From JABDCD01 sp964469525 (GTDB lineage: Bacteria; Pseudomonadota; Alphaproteobacteria; Rickettsiales; SXRF01): 64,000 bases of DNA. Where the stretch lies: assembly GCA_964469525.1 (NCBI GenBank), contig CAYXYU010000009.1:1-64000 (forward strand), read 5' to 3'. Both the position numbers and the translations under genes were made by a program. Below, piece after piece: positions 43,397-51,792 of the stretch. Every line of letters begins with the position of its first letter. Within the stretch, counting starts at the first letter, position 1. Under the pieces are notes generated by a model. It did no database searches, had not been told where the DNA came from, and worked only from the letters and a program-made list of their open reading frames with translations.

Positions 43397-44868
43397 CCTC
43401 CCTCAACACCCTCACCCTTTCTGAGATGCGCGACGGCTTAAAGGCGCGGAAGTTTTCGGCGGTCGAGCTGGCGCAGGCGCATGTGAGCGCTATCGAGAAA
43501 GCCAATCCGGAGCTGAATGCCTTTATCACGATGACGGCGGAGCAGGCGCTGGCGATGGCGAAAGCATCGGACGCGAAACTCGCCAAAGGCCAGGGCGGCG
43601 CCATTGAAGGTATTCCTGTCGGCGTGAAGGATTTATTCTGCACCAAGGGCGTGCTGACCACCGCCGCCTCGCACATCCTCGATGGCTTCAAGCCGCCGTA
43701 TGAATCCACCGTGACGCAGAATATCTGGAATGCGGGCGGGGTCATGCTCGGCAAGCTCAACCTCGATGAATTCGCCATGGGTTCGGCGAACCTGACCTCG
43801 TATTACGGGCCGGTGAAATCGCCGTGGAAGAAAGACGGTAAGCATCTGGTGCCCGGCGGCTCTTCGGGCGGCTCGGCGGCTGCCGTCGCTGCCGATCTGT
43901 GCCCGATTGCACTGGGTACCGATACCGGCGGCTCGATCCGCCAGCCCGCCTCCTTCTGCGGCATTGTCGGCATCAAGCCGACCTACGGCCGCTGCTCGCG
44001 CTGGGGTATCGTCGCCTTTGCCAGCTCTTTGGATCAGGCCGGGCCGTTGACGCGCAACGTGCGCGACAGCGCGATCATACTCAACGTGATGTGCGGGCAC
44101 GATCCGAAAGATTCCACCTCGGTGAATATGAAAGTGCCCGATTTCAAGAAGGCGCTGACCGGCAACATCAAAGGCAAGCGCATCGGCATTCCTAAGGAAT
44201 ACCGGCCCGATGGCATGAATGCGGAAATCCTCGCCATGTGGGAGAAGGGCGCGAAGCTCTTGAAAGACGCCGGCGCGGAAATCGTTGACATCTCGCTGCC
44301 GCACACGAAATACGCCCTCGCCACCTATTACATCGTTGCCCCCGCCGAATGCTCGTCGAACCTCGCGCGTTACGACGGCGTGCGTTATGGCTTGCGCGTC
44401 GGTGCGGAAGAGGGTTTGACCGCCATGTATGAAAAAACCCGCGCCGCCGGTTTCGGCAACGAGGTCAAGCGCCGCATCATGATCGGCACCTACGTGCTCT
44501 CTGCCGGTTACTACGATGCCTACTATAAAAAAGCGCAGCAGGTGCGCTGGCTGATCGCCGAGGATTTCCGCAAGGCCTTCGAGAAGGTCGACGCCATTTT
44601 AACGCCGACCGCACCCAGCGCTCCGTTCGGCTTCGATTACAAGCCGAGCGACCCCGTCGAGATGTACTTAAACGACGTCTTCACCGTCCCCACCTCGCTC
44701 GCCGGCCTTCCCGGCATCTCCATCCCCGGCGCTCTCAACAAAGACGGCCTGCCGCTCGGCCTGCAGCTGATCGGCAAGGCGTTCGATGAAGAAACCGTGC
44801 TGAATATGGCCTACGCGTTGGAAGAAGCCATTGGGTTCAACGCCAAGCCGGAGAGGGCGGCGGCATGA
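43393..44868 (+). CDS. gatA: Asp/Glu-tRNA amidotransferase subunit A
   Basis: GatA is the amidase subunit that frees ammonia from glutamine. The Ser-cisSer-Lys triad is visible: Lys79 in PVGVKDLF, Ser157/158 in PGGSSGGSAAA and the nucleophile Ser181 in DTGGSIRQP. 491 residues. The ATG overlaps the orphan's stop and the gene ends overlapping gatB, so the operon is tightly coupled. Confidence 0.97.
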   Translation: MTSLNTLTLSEMRDGLKARKFSAVELAQAHVSAIEKANPELNAFITMTAEQALAMAKASDAKLAKGQGGAIEGIPVGVKDLFCTKGVLTTAASHILDGFKPPYESTVTQNIWNAGGVMLGKLNLDEFAMGSANLTSYYGPVKSPWKKDGKHLVPGGSSGGSAAAVAADLCPIALGTDTGGSIRQPASFCGIVGIKPTYGRCSRWGIVAFASSLDQAGPLTRNVRDSAIILNVMCGHDPKDSTSVNMKVPDFKKALTGNIKGKRIGIPKEYRPDGMNAEILAMWEKGAKLLKDAGAEIVDISLPHTKYALATYYIVAPAECSSNLARYDGVRYGLRVGAEEGLTAMYEKTRAAGFGNEVKRRIMIGTYVLSAGYYDAYYKKAQQVRWLIAEDFRKAFEKVDAILTPTAPSAPFGFDYKPSDPVEMYLNDVFTVPTSLAGLPGISIPGALNKDGLPLGLQLIGKAFDEETVLNMAYALEEAIGFNAKPERAAA

Positions 44869-46310
44869 TGATCAAAGGCAACACCGGCGACTGGGAAGTC
44901 ATCATCGGCCTCGAGGTGCACGCGCAGGTCACCAGTAACTCGAAATTATTTTCCGGCGCAAGCACGCAGTTCGGCAACGAGCCCAACCAGAACGTGTCGT
45001 TCGTCGATGCGGGCATGCCGGGCATGCTGCCGGTGATCAACGAGGTGGCGATCGAGCAGGCAGTGCGGACGGGGCTGGCGATCAACGCGCAGATTAATTT
45101 AAAGAGCGTATTCGACCGTAAGAATTATTTCTATCCCGACCTGCCGCAGGGCTACCAGATATCGCAATATCTCGATCCCATCGTCGGCAAGGGCGAAGTG
45201 CTCTTGGACATGCCGGGCGGTGAGGTGAAAAAAATCGGCGTGACGCGCATCCACCTCGAGCAGGATGCCGGTAAAAGCCTGCATGAATACAACCCGAAAT
45301 ACACCTATATCGATTTGAACCGCGCCGGCGTGATCCTCATGGAAATCGTGTCCGAACCGGATATGCGCTCGGCCGACGAGGCGGCAGCCTACCTCAAAAA
45401 ACTGCGCGCGATTGTGCGTTATATCGGCAGTTGCGACGGTGACATGGAAAAAGGCAACATGCGCTGCGATGCCAACGTATCGGTGCGAAAACCCGGTAAC
45501 CCCCTCGGCACGCGCTGCGAGATCAAGAACGTCAATTCGGTGCGCTTTTTGCACAAGGCGATCGAGTTCGAAGCGATGCGGCAGGTAGAGATCCTCGAAT
45601 CCGGCGGCACCATCGACCAGGAGACGCGCCTGTTCGATTCCAGCAAGGGCGAGACGCGCACCATGCGCAGCAAGGAAGACGCGCATGATTACCGCTACTT
45701 TCCTGACCCCGACCTGTTGCCGCTGGAGCTGACGCAGGAATTCATCGACAATATCAGAAAGTCGCTGCCCGAGCTGCCCGACCAGAAGAAGGATCGTTAC
45801 ATAAAGGAATATGGTCTCTCGGCCTACGACGCCAGCGTCATTGTCGCCGAGCAGGAATATGCCGAATATTATGAAAGGCTGGCCGGTAGACATGATCCCA
45901 AGCTCGCTGCCAACTGGATGACCGGCGAGCTGTTCGGGCGCCTGAACAAGCTCGGCATCGATATCGCCGCTTCGCCGGTGACGGCAGAAAAGCTCGGCGG
46001 TTTGCTGGCGCTCATTGAGGACAACACCATTTCCGGCAAGATCGCCAAGGACGTGCTTGATTTCATGTTCGAGACCGGCAAGGACGCCGTCACCATCGTC
46101 GAGGAGAAAGGCCTGAAACAGGTCACCGACACCGGCGCCATCGAGAAGGTGATTGACGAGGTGATGGCAGCCAATATCGACAAGGTGGCCGAGTACCGCT
46201 CGGGCAAGGACAAGCTGTTCGGCTTCTTCGTGGGCCAGGTCATGAAAGCCTCCGGCGGCAAGGCCAATCCGGCGGCGGTGAACGAACTGCTGAAGAAGAA
46301 ATTGTCTTAA
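44865..46310 (+). CDS. gatB: Asp/Glu-tRNA amidotransferase subunit B
   Basis: GatB phosphorylates the tRNA-bound Glu or Asp and binds the tRNA. The signature region near residue 142 (KYTYIDLNRAGVILMEIVSEPD) is present, as are the early GLEVHAQV and FYPDLPQGYQISQ motifs; the C-terminal YqeY-like tRNA-binding domain ends the protein (about 335-481). 481 residues. A second ATG follows directly after the first. Confidence 0.97.
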   Translation: MMIKGNTGDWEVIIGLEVHAQVTSNSKLFSGASTQFGNEPNQNVSFVDAGMPGMLPVINEVAIEQAVRTGLAINAQINLKSVFDRKNYFYPDLPQGYQISQYLDPIVGKGEVLLDMPGGEVKKIGVTRIHLEQDAGKSLHEYNPKYTYIDLNRAGVILMEIVSEPDMRSADEAAAYLKKLRAIVRYIGSCDGDMEKGNMRCDANVSVRKPGNPLGTRCEIKNVNSVRFLHKAIEFEAMRQVEILESGGTIDQETRLFDSSKGETRTMRSKEDAHDYRYFPDPDLLPLELTQEFIDNIRKSLPELPDQKKDRYIKEYGLSAYDASVIVAEQEYAEYYERLAGRHDPKLAANWMTGELFGRLNKLGIDIAASPVTAEKLGGLLALIEDNTISGKIAKDVLDFMFETGKDAVTIVEEKGLKQVTDTGAIEKVIDEVMAANIDKVAEYRSGKDKLFGFFVGQVMKASGGKANPAAVNELLKKKLS

Positions 46311-46368
46311 TTCGGATTGGCACGAACATTGCTTTTCTGTTTTCCGGTAGTCTATCAGGAGGCAGATC

Positions 46369-46920
46369 GTGCGTTATTTATGGTTGTTAAGCGGCGCGTT
46401 GGCGCTCTCCGCCTGCGATCATTTCCATGCCGACAAAGCCGTGGTCACCGAGCAGGTCCAGGCGGATGCCGAGCAGGCACAGGAAAATGTCGGCAACCAG
46501 GCGACGCGCATCGCCAACACCGTCCGCGACAATCTCAAGGAGACTGGCGAGAAGCTGCGCGAATGGTGGCTGACGCCGTTGCCGGCTGCGCGCCCCAACC
46601 GAGCCATCAAGACCTCCTACTGTTACCGCGCGCTGCAGGACGTGCTGTGCTACCGCCAGCCGATGCCGGGCTGGGAGCATCGCCTGGTGGGGTACCAGGG
46701 TACCAACGCACCGCCGCCGCCACCCGCGATGATGGAGCCGCTGCCGGTGCGCAGTGCCGAGGCCAGTAAACCCGCCAACCGGCTGGCCAAGGCGGAGCCA
46801 GTGTTTACTGAGATTCCCCTAAACCTCAAGGATGCGCAGAAAAAAAACTCTGCCGATCCATCCATAAGCGATCCGACCCATGAAACGCTGCCGAACCCCG
46901 CGCTATCGCCGCAGCTATGA
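46369..46920 (+). CDS. Lipoprotein of unknown function
   Basis: A GTG at 46369 follows a perfect AGGAGG. The first 16 residues are a lipoprotein signal with LSAC lipobox, so the protein should be anchored to a membrane. A coiled-coil segment rich in Gln/Glu/Ala comes next (about 25-65, with QVQADAEQAQENVGNQATRI), then a region with CYRALQDVLCYRQPMPGWEHRL (about 82-103; conserved-looking in alphaproteobacterial lipoproteins) and a Pro-rich, disordered C-terminus. No function can be assigned. It follows gatB by 58 bases. Confidence 0.75.
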   Translation: MRYLWLLSGALALSACDHFHADKAVVTEQVQADAEQAQENVGNQATRIANTVRDNLKETGEKLREWWLTPLPAARPNRAIKTSYCYRALQDVLCYRQPMPGWEHRLVGYQGTNAPPPPPAMMEPLPVRSAEASKPANRLAKAEPVFTEIPLNLKDAQKKNSADPSISDPTHETLPNPALSPQL

Positions 46921-46922
46921 TA

Positions 46923-47013
46923 GTCATTCCCCGATTTTGCTCTTGCAAAATCCTCGGGGGAATCCAGCTATAAAACTGGATCACCCTAGAATCGCTGACG
47001 ATTCGATGATGAC
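46923..47013. repeat. GTCAT...ATGAC palindromic element, copy 4
   Basis: Begins GTCATTCCCCGATTTTGC and ends TTCGATGATGAC, with ACTGGATCACCCTAGAATCGC in the middle. Same family as 29499-29587. It lies between the convergent lipoprotein and hemY genes, one base short of the hemY stop region. Confidence 0.8.
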
Positions 47014-47015
47014 GA

Positions 47016-48128
47016 TCATGCTGCGAATTTCAGCTCGCGCTTCTTCCATTCCAGTGTGTCGAAGGCATGGCAGGAGGGGCAGTGCGCCAGCCAGCGTGGT
47101 GCCGCCTGCCCGCAGCTTTCGCAGGCCCAGCTGCTGCCCGTGCTGTCCGGCTCCTCATGGATCCTGGTCAGCTTCTTCATGGTTTTCAACTGTGCCTCGC
47201 GCGGCTCATCCGCAGTGATGGCGCGCAGCGCTTCGGCGAGTTCCGGGTGGGGCGAGTGTTTCCACGCCTTGGTGATAAGCCTGCTCGCCTTATGCTTCTG
47301 TCCCGCCGCATTCATAGCCTTGGCGGCGAACAGCACGGCCGGTACGAAATACGGAATTTGCTTGAGTGTGGCGCGCGCCGCCGCCAGCGCCGCCTCGGTA
47401 TCGCGGCGCTCCAGCAGCTGGATACCCTGCTGCAGATACACGATGCCCCGGTAATGGTGCAGTTCTCCGCGCGTCAGTGCGCCGCGGCGCAGCGCCTTGC
47501 GGATGGCGATCTGCGCCTCCTGCCACTGGCTTAAGCGGACATGCAGGCTGATGACAGATAGCAGAGATGCCTTTTCCTTTGGATTCAGCGTCTGCGCGCG
47601 CTCGGCCAGTTCGAGCGCGCGCGGCAGCATGTGCATCTTGCCCGCCATGTCGCTTAAAGACCGCGCCGCCAGATATTCCGTCTCGGCGTGGTTCAGCATC
47701 TGTTCGAGCAGCAGGCGCGTCTTGCCATCTTCGCCCTGACTGCGCGCGATCTGGGCAGACAGCAGCAGGACAAGCGGTGTGCGCCCGAGCAGCCTCTCCG
47801 CCTTGCGTGTATGTGTTTCGGCGCCCCTTATATCGGCAGCAGCCAGCGCGGCGACACTATAGGTGAGTTCAGTCATCCCCTTGCGGTAATGTCGGATCGT
47901 GCGCGCTTGTCGGAACTGCCTCGGGAGCAGGAACAGGCGGCGCAGCAGCGCCAGCCCATAAGCAAGTGTCAGGGCGGCAGCGACGGCGGTGACCAGCAGG
48001 AAGGCGAAGCTGGTATCGATGCGCCAGTCGAACCAGTGGATGGTGACGCTGCCAGGGTTTTCGGCCATCCATGCGCTTGCGATGCCGAGGCAGGCAAGCA
48101 GCAGCAGAAGGAGCAGGAGATGGATCAT
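47016..48128 (-). CDS. hemY: HemY-like TPR membrane protein with C-terminal zinc ribbon
   Basis: HemY-type protein linked to heme synthesis by gene order; its exact role is not settled. The first two hydrophobic helices (about 1-20 and 42-64) are the HemY N-terminal domain, with IHWFDWRID between them. TPR-like helical pairs fill about 85-330. The C-terminus holds WACESCGQAAPRWLAHCPSC, a four-cysteine rubredoxin-like ribbon. It overlaps the end of the mic60 gene by 4 bases (ATGA). Confidence 0.85.
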   Translation of the reverse strand: MIHLLLLLLLLACLGIASAWMAENPGSVTIHWFDWRIDTSFAFLLVTAVAAALTLAYGLALLRRLFLLPRQFRQARTIRHYRKGMTELTYSVAALAAADIRGAETHTRKAERLLGRTPLVLLLSAQIARSQGEDGKTRLLLEQMLNHAETEYLAARSLSDMAGKMHMLPRALELAERAQTLNPKEKASLLSVISLHVRLSQWQEAQIAIRKALRRGALTRGELHHYRGIVYLQQGIQLLERRDTEAALAAARATLKQIPYFVPAVLFAAKAMNAAGQKHKASRLITKAWKHSPHPELAEALRAITADEPREAQLKTMKKLTRIHEEPDSTGSSWACESCGQAAPRWLAHCPSCHAFDTLEWKKRELKFAA

Positions 48129-49186
48129 TGGCGGTCCGCCGGTAGGGGGGACATGCGGACGGGCTCGGGAGGCAGAATGGGAATCGGCGTGTAGGCCGGT
48201 GCAGCGTTTGCCTTCGGTTCTTCGGCTTCGCTCTCCGGCGCAGGCTCAGCTGCCGCAGGCGCGGCCGGTGCTGCCGGCACCGGCAGGGCGGGGGCAGCGG
48301 TCAGTAGCGATAGGCGGAGCGCGGTCAGTTGGTCATTCAGGTACAGCCAGATCCTGGCTTTGTTGATCCATTTGGCGAAATCCTTTCCCGCCGCCGGCGA
48401 CAGGGTAGCCAGTTCGCGCACGCTGGCCTCCACCTCGCCGCCTTCCAGCTGTGCCTCGGCACGGGCAATGATCGATTCGTCATCGATCCCGGCCTGTTTC
48501 TCCCCCACCCGGCGGATGCTGATAAGTTCACGCAGGTTGCGTTCCAGCGCGCTGTCGTCATCGCGCGCCAGCGCGTCGGGCACGGTGTCGGCGAAGCGGC
48601 GCTGCAGCTCTTCGATCGTGGTTCCGCTGCGCACATAGGGTGCCATTTTCTTGAGTATCCCCTGCGCTTGCCGGTTCTCTTCGGTCAGCTTGAGCAGTTC
48701 CGCCAGCGGCTTGTCGAACGGATCGCCGCGCTCCACGGCGGCTTCAAGGCTCTCAAATGCAGCGAGTGCCGCGATATGCTGGCGGTTATGTGCCTGCAGC
48801 TGGTTGATCTGTTCCTGCATTTCCTGCAGGCGGGATTCGAGCGCGGGAGTGGACGCGCCAGTTTGCGGTGTAGACTTCAGTGCTTCCATCTGCGCCGTCA
48901 GCGTGGAAATTTTCTCCTGCACGTCGCTGTCCTGAACCTGTTCGGGTTCTCTACTCTCCAGCGCCTGGATGCGGGCCTCCAGTTGTGCGACATGCTTCTG
49001 CAGTGCAGAGGTATCAACGGCAGGCTGCGGTTGTTGCTCGAACAGGTAGCGCGGCACGACCTGCCCGAACAGCACCCAGATGATGGCCAGGATACCGAGC
49101 GCGATCAGCGCCCGGCGCAAGCCGCGCAGCGGGTCGCGTTTCGGCGCATCGGCGGGCGGCTGATCGATGATTTCCGGATCGGGCAT
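48125..49186 (-). CDS. Mitofilin-domain protein (alphaproteobacterial Mic60)
   Basis: In Alphaproteobacteria the Mic60 homologue, relative of the mitochondrial crista-organising protein, is encoded between hemD and hemY, exactly as here. The protein has a single N-terminal transmembrane helix (about residues 25-43), a long coiled coil (about 60-145) and a C-terminal mitofilin-like region (FESLEAAVERGDPFDKPLAE to about 300), then an Ala/Pro-rich tail. ATG 49186 has GGAGGT six bases upstream. Expected to shape inner membrane folds and contact outer-membrane proteins such as BamA; this is from work on the family. Confidence 0.82.
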   Translation of the reverse strand: MPDPEIIDQPPADAPKRDPLRGLRRALIALGILAIIWVLFGQVVPRYLFEQQPQPAVDTSALQKHVAQLEARIQALESREPEQVQDSDVQEKISTLTAQMEALKSTPQTGASTPALESRLQEMQEQINQLQAHNRQHIAALAAFESLEAAVERGDPFDKPLAELLKLTEENRQAQGILKKMAPYVRSGTTIEELQRRFADTVPDALARDDDSALERNLRELISIRRVGEKQAGIDDESIIARAEAQLEGGEVEASVRELATLSPAAGKDFAKWINKARIWLYLNDQLTALRLSLLTAAPALPVPAAPAAPAAAEPAPESEAEEPKANAAPAYTPIPILPPEPVRMSPLPADRQ

Positions 49187-49190
49187 GATT

Positions 49191-49928
49191 TTACCTCCGG
49201 AAGGCATTATCCATGCAGTTTACCAGAGATGCAAGCGTTGCTTCCGGCGCGATATGGAGGTTTTTCCATGGCATAGGACGCAGTGGATCCACCACGGCCT
49301 CGCTCAGGGCGAAGGCATGGATGGGTTCACAGGCTTCTTTTACGCCGGCTTTATTGATGAGGGAACAGAAGATCTGCGCCGTGCGTGATGATAGAAAGGT
49401 AATGGCGTTGATCTGTCCGCGCCGCAACTGCTCTACCAGCGTGTCCGACAGTCCCTCGGCCGCCACAGCGTCATACAGCACGCAGCGCTCGACCTGCATG
49501 CCGCACTCGCCAAGCAGCGGGCCGATATCGGCGCTGACCTGCTGTCCGCTGGTATAAAGAAAGCGCGCGTCTTCGTCATAACTTGCCTTGATATACTTCA
49601 TCAGCGCCTGCACACTTCCTCCGGCAGCGGTGACGCGCAGAAAGCCGAGCGATTCAGCGGCTTCTGCCGTTGCCTCTCCGACACAGAGCAGGTAGGGGTC
49701 ACGCAGCTCGGTCAGCGCCGCCAGCGCGCGCGCGGCGTAGCGGCTGGTGACGATGATTGCGTCGGGCTCCTCCATCAGGCGCTGGTGCAGCGCTTGCCGC
49801 TCGGTGTGGCGCAGGAAGATATCCATCAGCGGCTCGTGAATGACGCGGTAGTTTAGCGCCTGCAGCGCCTCGGCGAAGCGGTCCGTCTCCTCGCGTGGCC
49901 GCGTGATAACGACGGTTTCGTGCGTCAT
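49191..49928 (-). CDS. hemD: Uroporphyrinogen-III synthase HemD
   Basis: Cyclises hydroxymethylbilane with D-ring inversion. Sequence is poorly conserved in this family, but VVITRPREETDRFAEALQ at the start, DAIIVTSRYAARALA, and a late NAITFLSSRTAQIF strand-helix pair fit the two-domain fold. 245 residues. It overlaps the acpS end by 4 bases and is followed by mic60 and hemY. hemC, its usual partner, is not adjacent. Confidence 0.88.
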   Translation of the reverse strand: MTHETVVITRPREETDRFAEALQALNYRVIHEPLMDIFLRHTERQALHQRLMEEPDAIIVTSRYAARALAALTELRDPYLLCVGEATAEAAESLGFLRVTAAGGSVQALMKYIKASYDEDARFLYTSGQQVSADIGPLLGECGMQVERCVLYDAVAAEGLSDTLVEQLRRGQINAITFLSSRTAQIFCSLINKAGVKEACEPIHAFALSEAVVDPLRPMPWKNLHIAPEATLASLVNCMDNAFRR

Positions 49929-50350
49929 GGCGTTGCTGGCAGTGGCTCGGCGAAGAGAATTACATACGCCTGCGCGAACGGGTATTCATCGGTCAGCGTC
50001 AGATGTACGTTCACGGTCATGCCGGGAGGTGTCAGCGACTGCAGCCGGGCCTTGGCGCCGTTACGCAGCAGGAGAGTAGGCGCGCCGCCAGGGCGGTTGA
50101 CCACTTCCATGTCGCGCCAGTAGACGCTCTGGCGCAGGCCGGTGCCCAGCGCCTTGGCGCAGGCCTCCTTGGCGGCGAAGCGCTTAGCATAAGTGGCGGC
50201 GATTACTTTCGGCCCTGCTTTCTCGCGTGTTTTCGCCTTCATGCGCTCCCGCTCGGTGAATACGCGATTCTCGAAGCGGGAACCAAATCGCTCCAGCGCC
50301 TCCTCGATGCGCCTTATATCGATCATGTCGCTGCCCGTGCCTAAGATCAT
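49925..50350 (-). CDS. acpS: Holo-[acyl-carrier-protein] synthase AcpS
   Basis: Transfers phosphopantetheine from CoA to acyl carrier protein. Asp8 in GTGSDMIDIRRIEEAL and Glu62 in RFAAKEACAKALGTG are the magnesium-binding pair. 141 residues, a little longer than E. coli (126). It overlaps pdxJ by 4 bases; the pdxJ-acpS pair is conserved across Proteobacteria. Confidence 0.96.
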   Translation of the reverse strand: MILGTGSDMIDIRRIEEALERFGSRFENRVFTERERMKAKTREKAGPKVIAATYAKRFAAKEACAKALGTGLRQSVYWRDMEVVNRPGGAPTLLLRNGAKARLQSLTPPGMTVNVHLTLTDEYPFAQAYVILFAEPLPATP

Positions 50351-51114
50351 ACCCGCGCCTTATCCATGATCTCACGCATTTTCTTTATGCTTTCCTTCAA
50401 ACCGACAAACATTGCCTCGCCCATCAGGAAATGCCCGATATTGAGCTCGACGATCTCCGGAATGGTAGCGATAGGGCCGACATTGTCGTAATTCAGCCCG
50501 TGCCCGGCGTGGACTTCGAGGCCGAGCGAATAAGCGAGGGATGCCGTCATTGCAAGCGCAGCGAAGCAATCCAGCTTTTTTATGGACTGGATTGCTTCGT
50601 CGGCTTTGCCTTCTCGCAATGACGAAAATTCTTCCGCATACTCCCCCGTATGCAGCTCTACCGCCCGCGCGCCAATGCGCTTCACCGCCTCCACCTGCGC
50701 CGCATCGGGCGCGATGAACAGCGACACGCGGCTGCCGTTATCCTGAAGTTGTCTGACGAAATGCGTCAGTTGTTTCTCCAGCTTTACCGCGTCGAGCCCA
50801 CCTTCGGTGGTCAACTCCTGCCGCTTCTCCGGCACGATGCATACTGCGTGCGGTTTCACTTTCAGCGCGATGGCCAGCATCTCCTCCGCCATCGCCATTT
50901 CCAGGTTCAGCGGCAGATCGACTTCCTGTTTCAGCCGCTCGATATCGCGGTCTTTGATGTGCCGGCGGTCTTCGCGCAGATGCGCCGTGATGCCGTCCGC
51001 ACCGGCCTGCTTCGCTGCTTGGGCGGCACGAATTGGACAAGGGTGATCGCCGCCGCGGGCATTGCGCAGCGTCGCCACATGGTCAATATTGATGCCGAGG
51101 CGGAGAGGATTCAT
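50347..51114 (-). CDS. pdxJ: Pyridoxine 5'-phosphate synthase PdxJ, with in-frame palindromic insert
   Basis: PdxJ condenses 1-deoxyxylulose 5-phosphate with 3-amino-1-hydroxyacetone phosphate to pyridoxine 5'-phosphate; its DXP substrate also feeds Dxr. The conserved GINIDHVATLRNARGG, HLREDRRHI, TTEGGLD, ELHTGEYA and VHAGHGLNYDN motifs are all present. Between GEYA and the conserved AYSLGLEV are about 33 residues where E. coli has about 20, including FSSLREGKADEAIQS and KKLDCFAALAMT. These are the translation of a palindromic repeat (50545-50624), so the gene carries an in-frame element in a surface helix region and is still open. 255 residues. Confidence 0.95.
   Translation of the reverse strand: MNPLRLGINIDHVATLRNARGGDHPCPIRAAQAAKQAGADGITAHLREDRRHIKDRDIERLKQEVDLPLNLEMAMAEEMLAIALKVKPHAVCIVPEKRQELTTEGGLDAVKLEKQLTHFVRQLQDNGSRVSLFIAPDAAQVEAVKRIGARAVELHTGEYAEEFSSLREGKADEAIQSIKKLDCFAALAMTASLAYSLGLEVHAGHGLNYDNVGPIATIPEIVELNIGHFLMGEAMFVGLKESIKKMREIMDKARV
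50545..50624. repeat. Palindromic repeat inserted in pdxJ
   Basis: The ends CGTCATTGCAAGCGCAGCG and CTTCTCGCAATGACG and the inner arms GAAGCAATCCAG and CTGGATTGCTTC form a long imperfect hairpin around TTTTTTATGGA. The GTCATTGCGAGCGAAGC...GCAATCC form is a well-known intergenic palindrome in Alphaproteobacteria. Here it lies wholly in coding sequence and is translated on the minus strand without a stop. Confidence 0.85.
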
Positions 51115-51212
51115 ACTAGAATAGCTTCCTATTCAAATGTTTATAAGAGTTATCCGTATATTAAATATTTAACGTATATAGTCAATTTTTGTTGCTTTAA
51201 AGCCTCAACCTT

Positions 51213-51782
51213 ATGACGCAACAACAAATAGACATCATTATTTTCTATGTAATGCCGCTGATTTCGGCGGCATTGGGGCTGTATGCATTGTTCTTATTCC
51301 TGCCTCAAAACAAGCAGGCAAAGAATGAGTCCGTACAACATTTTAAGGACAACATCCTATCAATATATGCTAAAAGGCCTGTTCGGTTTTCTCGCCGATT
51401 GCCAGTTATCAATGGAAATATTTCTTCGCGTGCATTAATGAACCAGAGCGAAAAATTCTTTTTCCAAATATTATCGGAGGCGTTGCCTCAATATTGCATT
51501 TTTCCTCAGGTATCCTTTAACGCCTTAATTACTCATGCGTCGCATGTTGATAATTTGAGCTGGAAGTATGCGATTCGTAGCAAGTTTAATACAAAATATG
51601 TGGATTTCGTTTTGTGCAGCAAATCCGACTTTGAAGTCATTGCCATTGCTGAATATGATGGCGGTGGCCATAGGAATCACGCCGACATGCAGCGCGATTC
51701 CATGCTGGAGAGTGTAGGATATCGCGTCGAGCGCTTCACGCAGCAAGATACAATTGATACTGTGAGGACACGCTTTTCTTAA
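51213..51782 (+). CDS. DUF2726-like protein with N-terminal membrane helix
   Basis: Residues 9-30 form one transmembrane helix (YVMPLISAALGLYALFLFL). The C-terminal domain (about 75-185) resembles DUF2726, a PD-(D/E)xK nuclease-fold family: EKFFFQILSEAL, YVDFVLCSKSDFEVIAIAE and EYDGGGHRNHADMQRDSMLE. D129/E147-type acidic residues before the GGGH segment fit a nuclease-like core but activity is unproven. The gene is AT-richer than its neighbours, has no obvious ribosome binding site, and lies alone on the plus strand between pdxJ and rsh. Confidence 0.75.
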   Translation: MTQQQIDIIIFYVMPLISAALGLYALFLFLPQNKQAKNESVQHFKDNILSIYAKRPVRFSRRLPVINGNISSRALMNQSEKFFFQILSEALPQYCIFPQVSFNALITHASHVDNLSWKYAIRSKFNTKYVDFVLCSKSDFEVIAIAEYDGGGHRNHADMQRDSMLESVGYRVERFTQQDTIDTVRTRFS

Positions 51783-51792
51783 GCACTTGTGC

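Noticed and set aside
46317..46769. 150-codon plus-strand frame after gatB
   Set aside because: It overlaps the lipoprotein gene in another frame; only the lipoprotein has an AGGAGG site, a lipobox and sensible composition.
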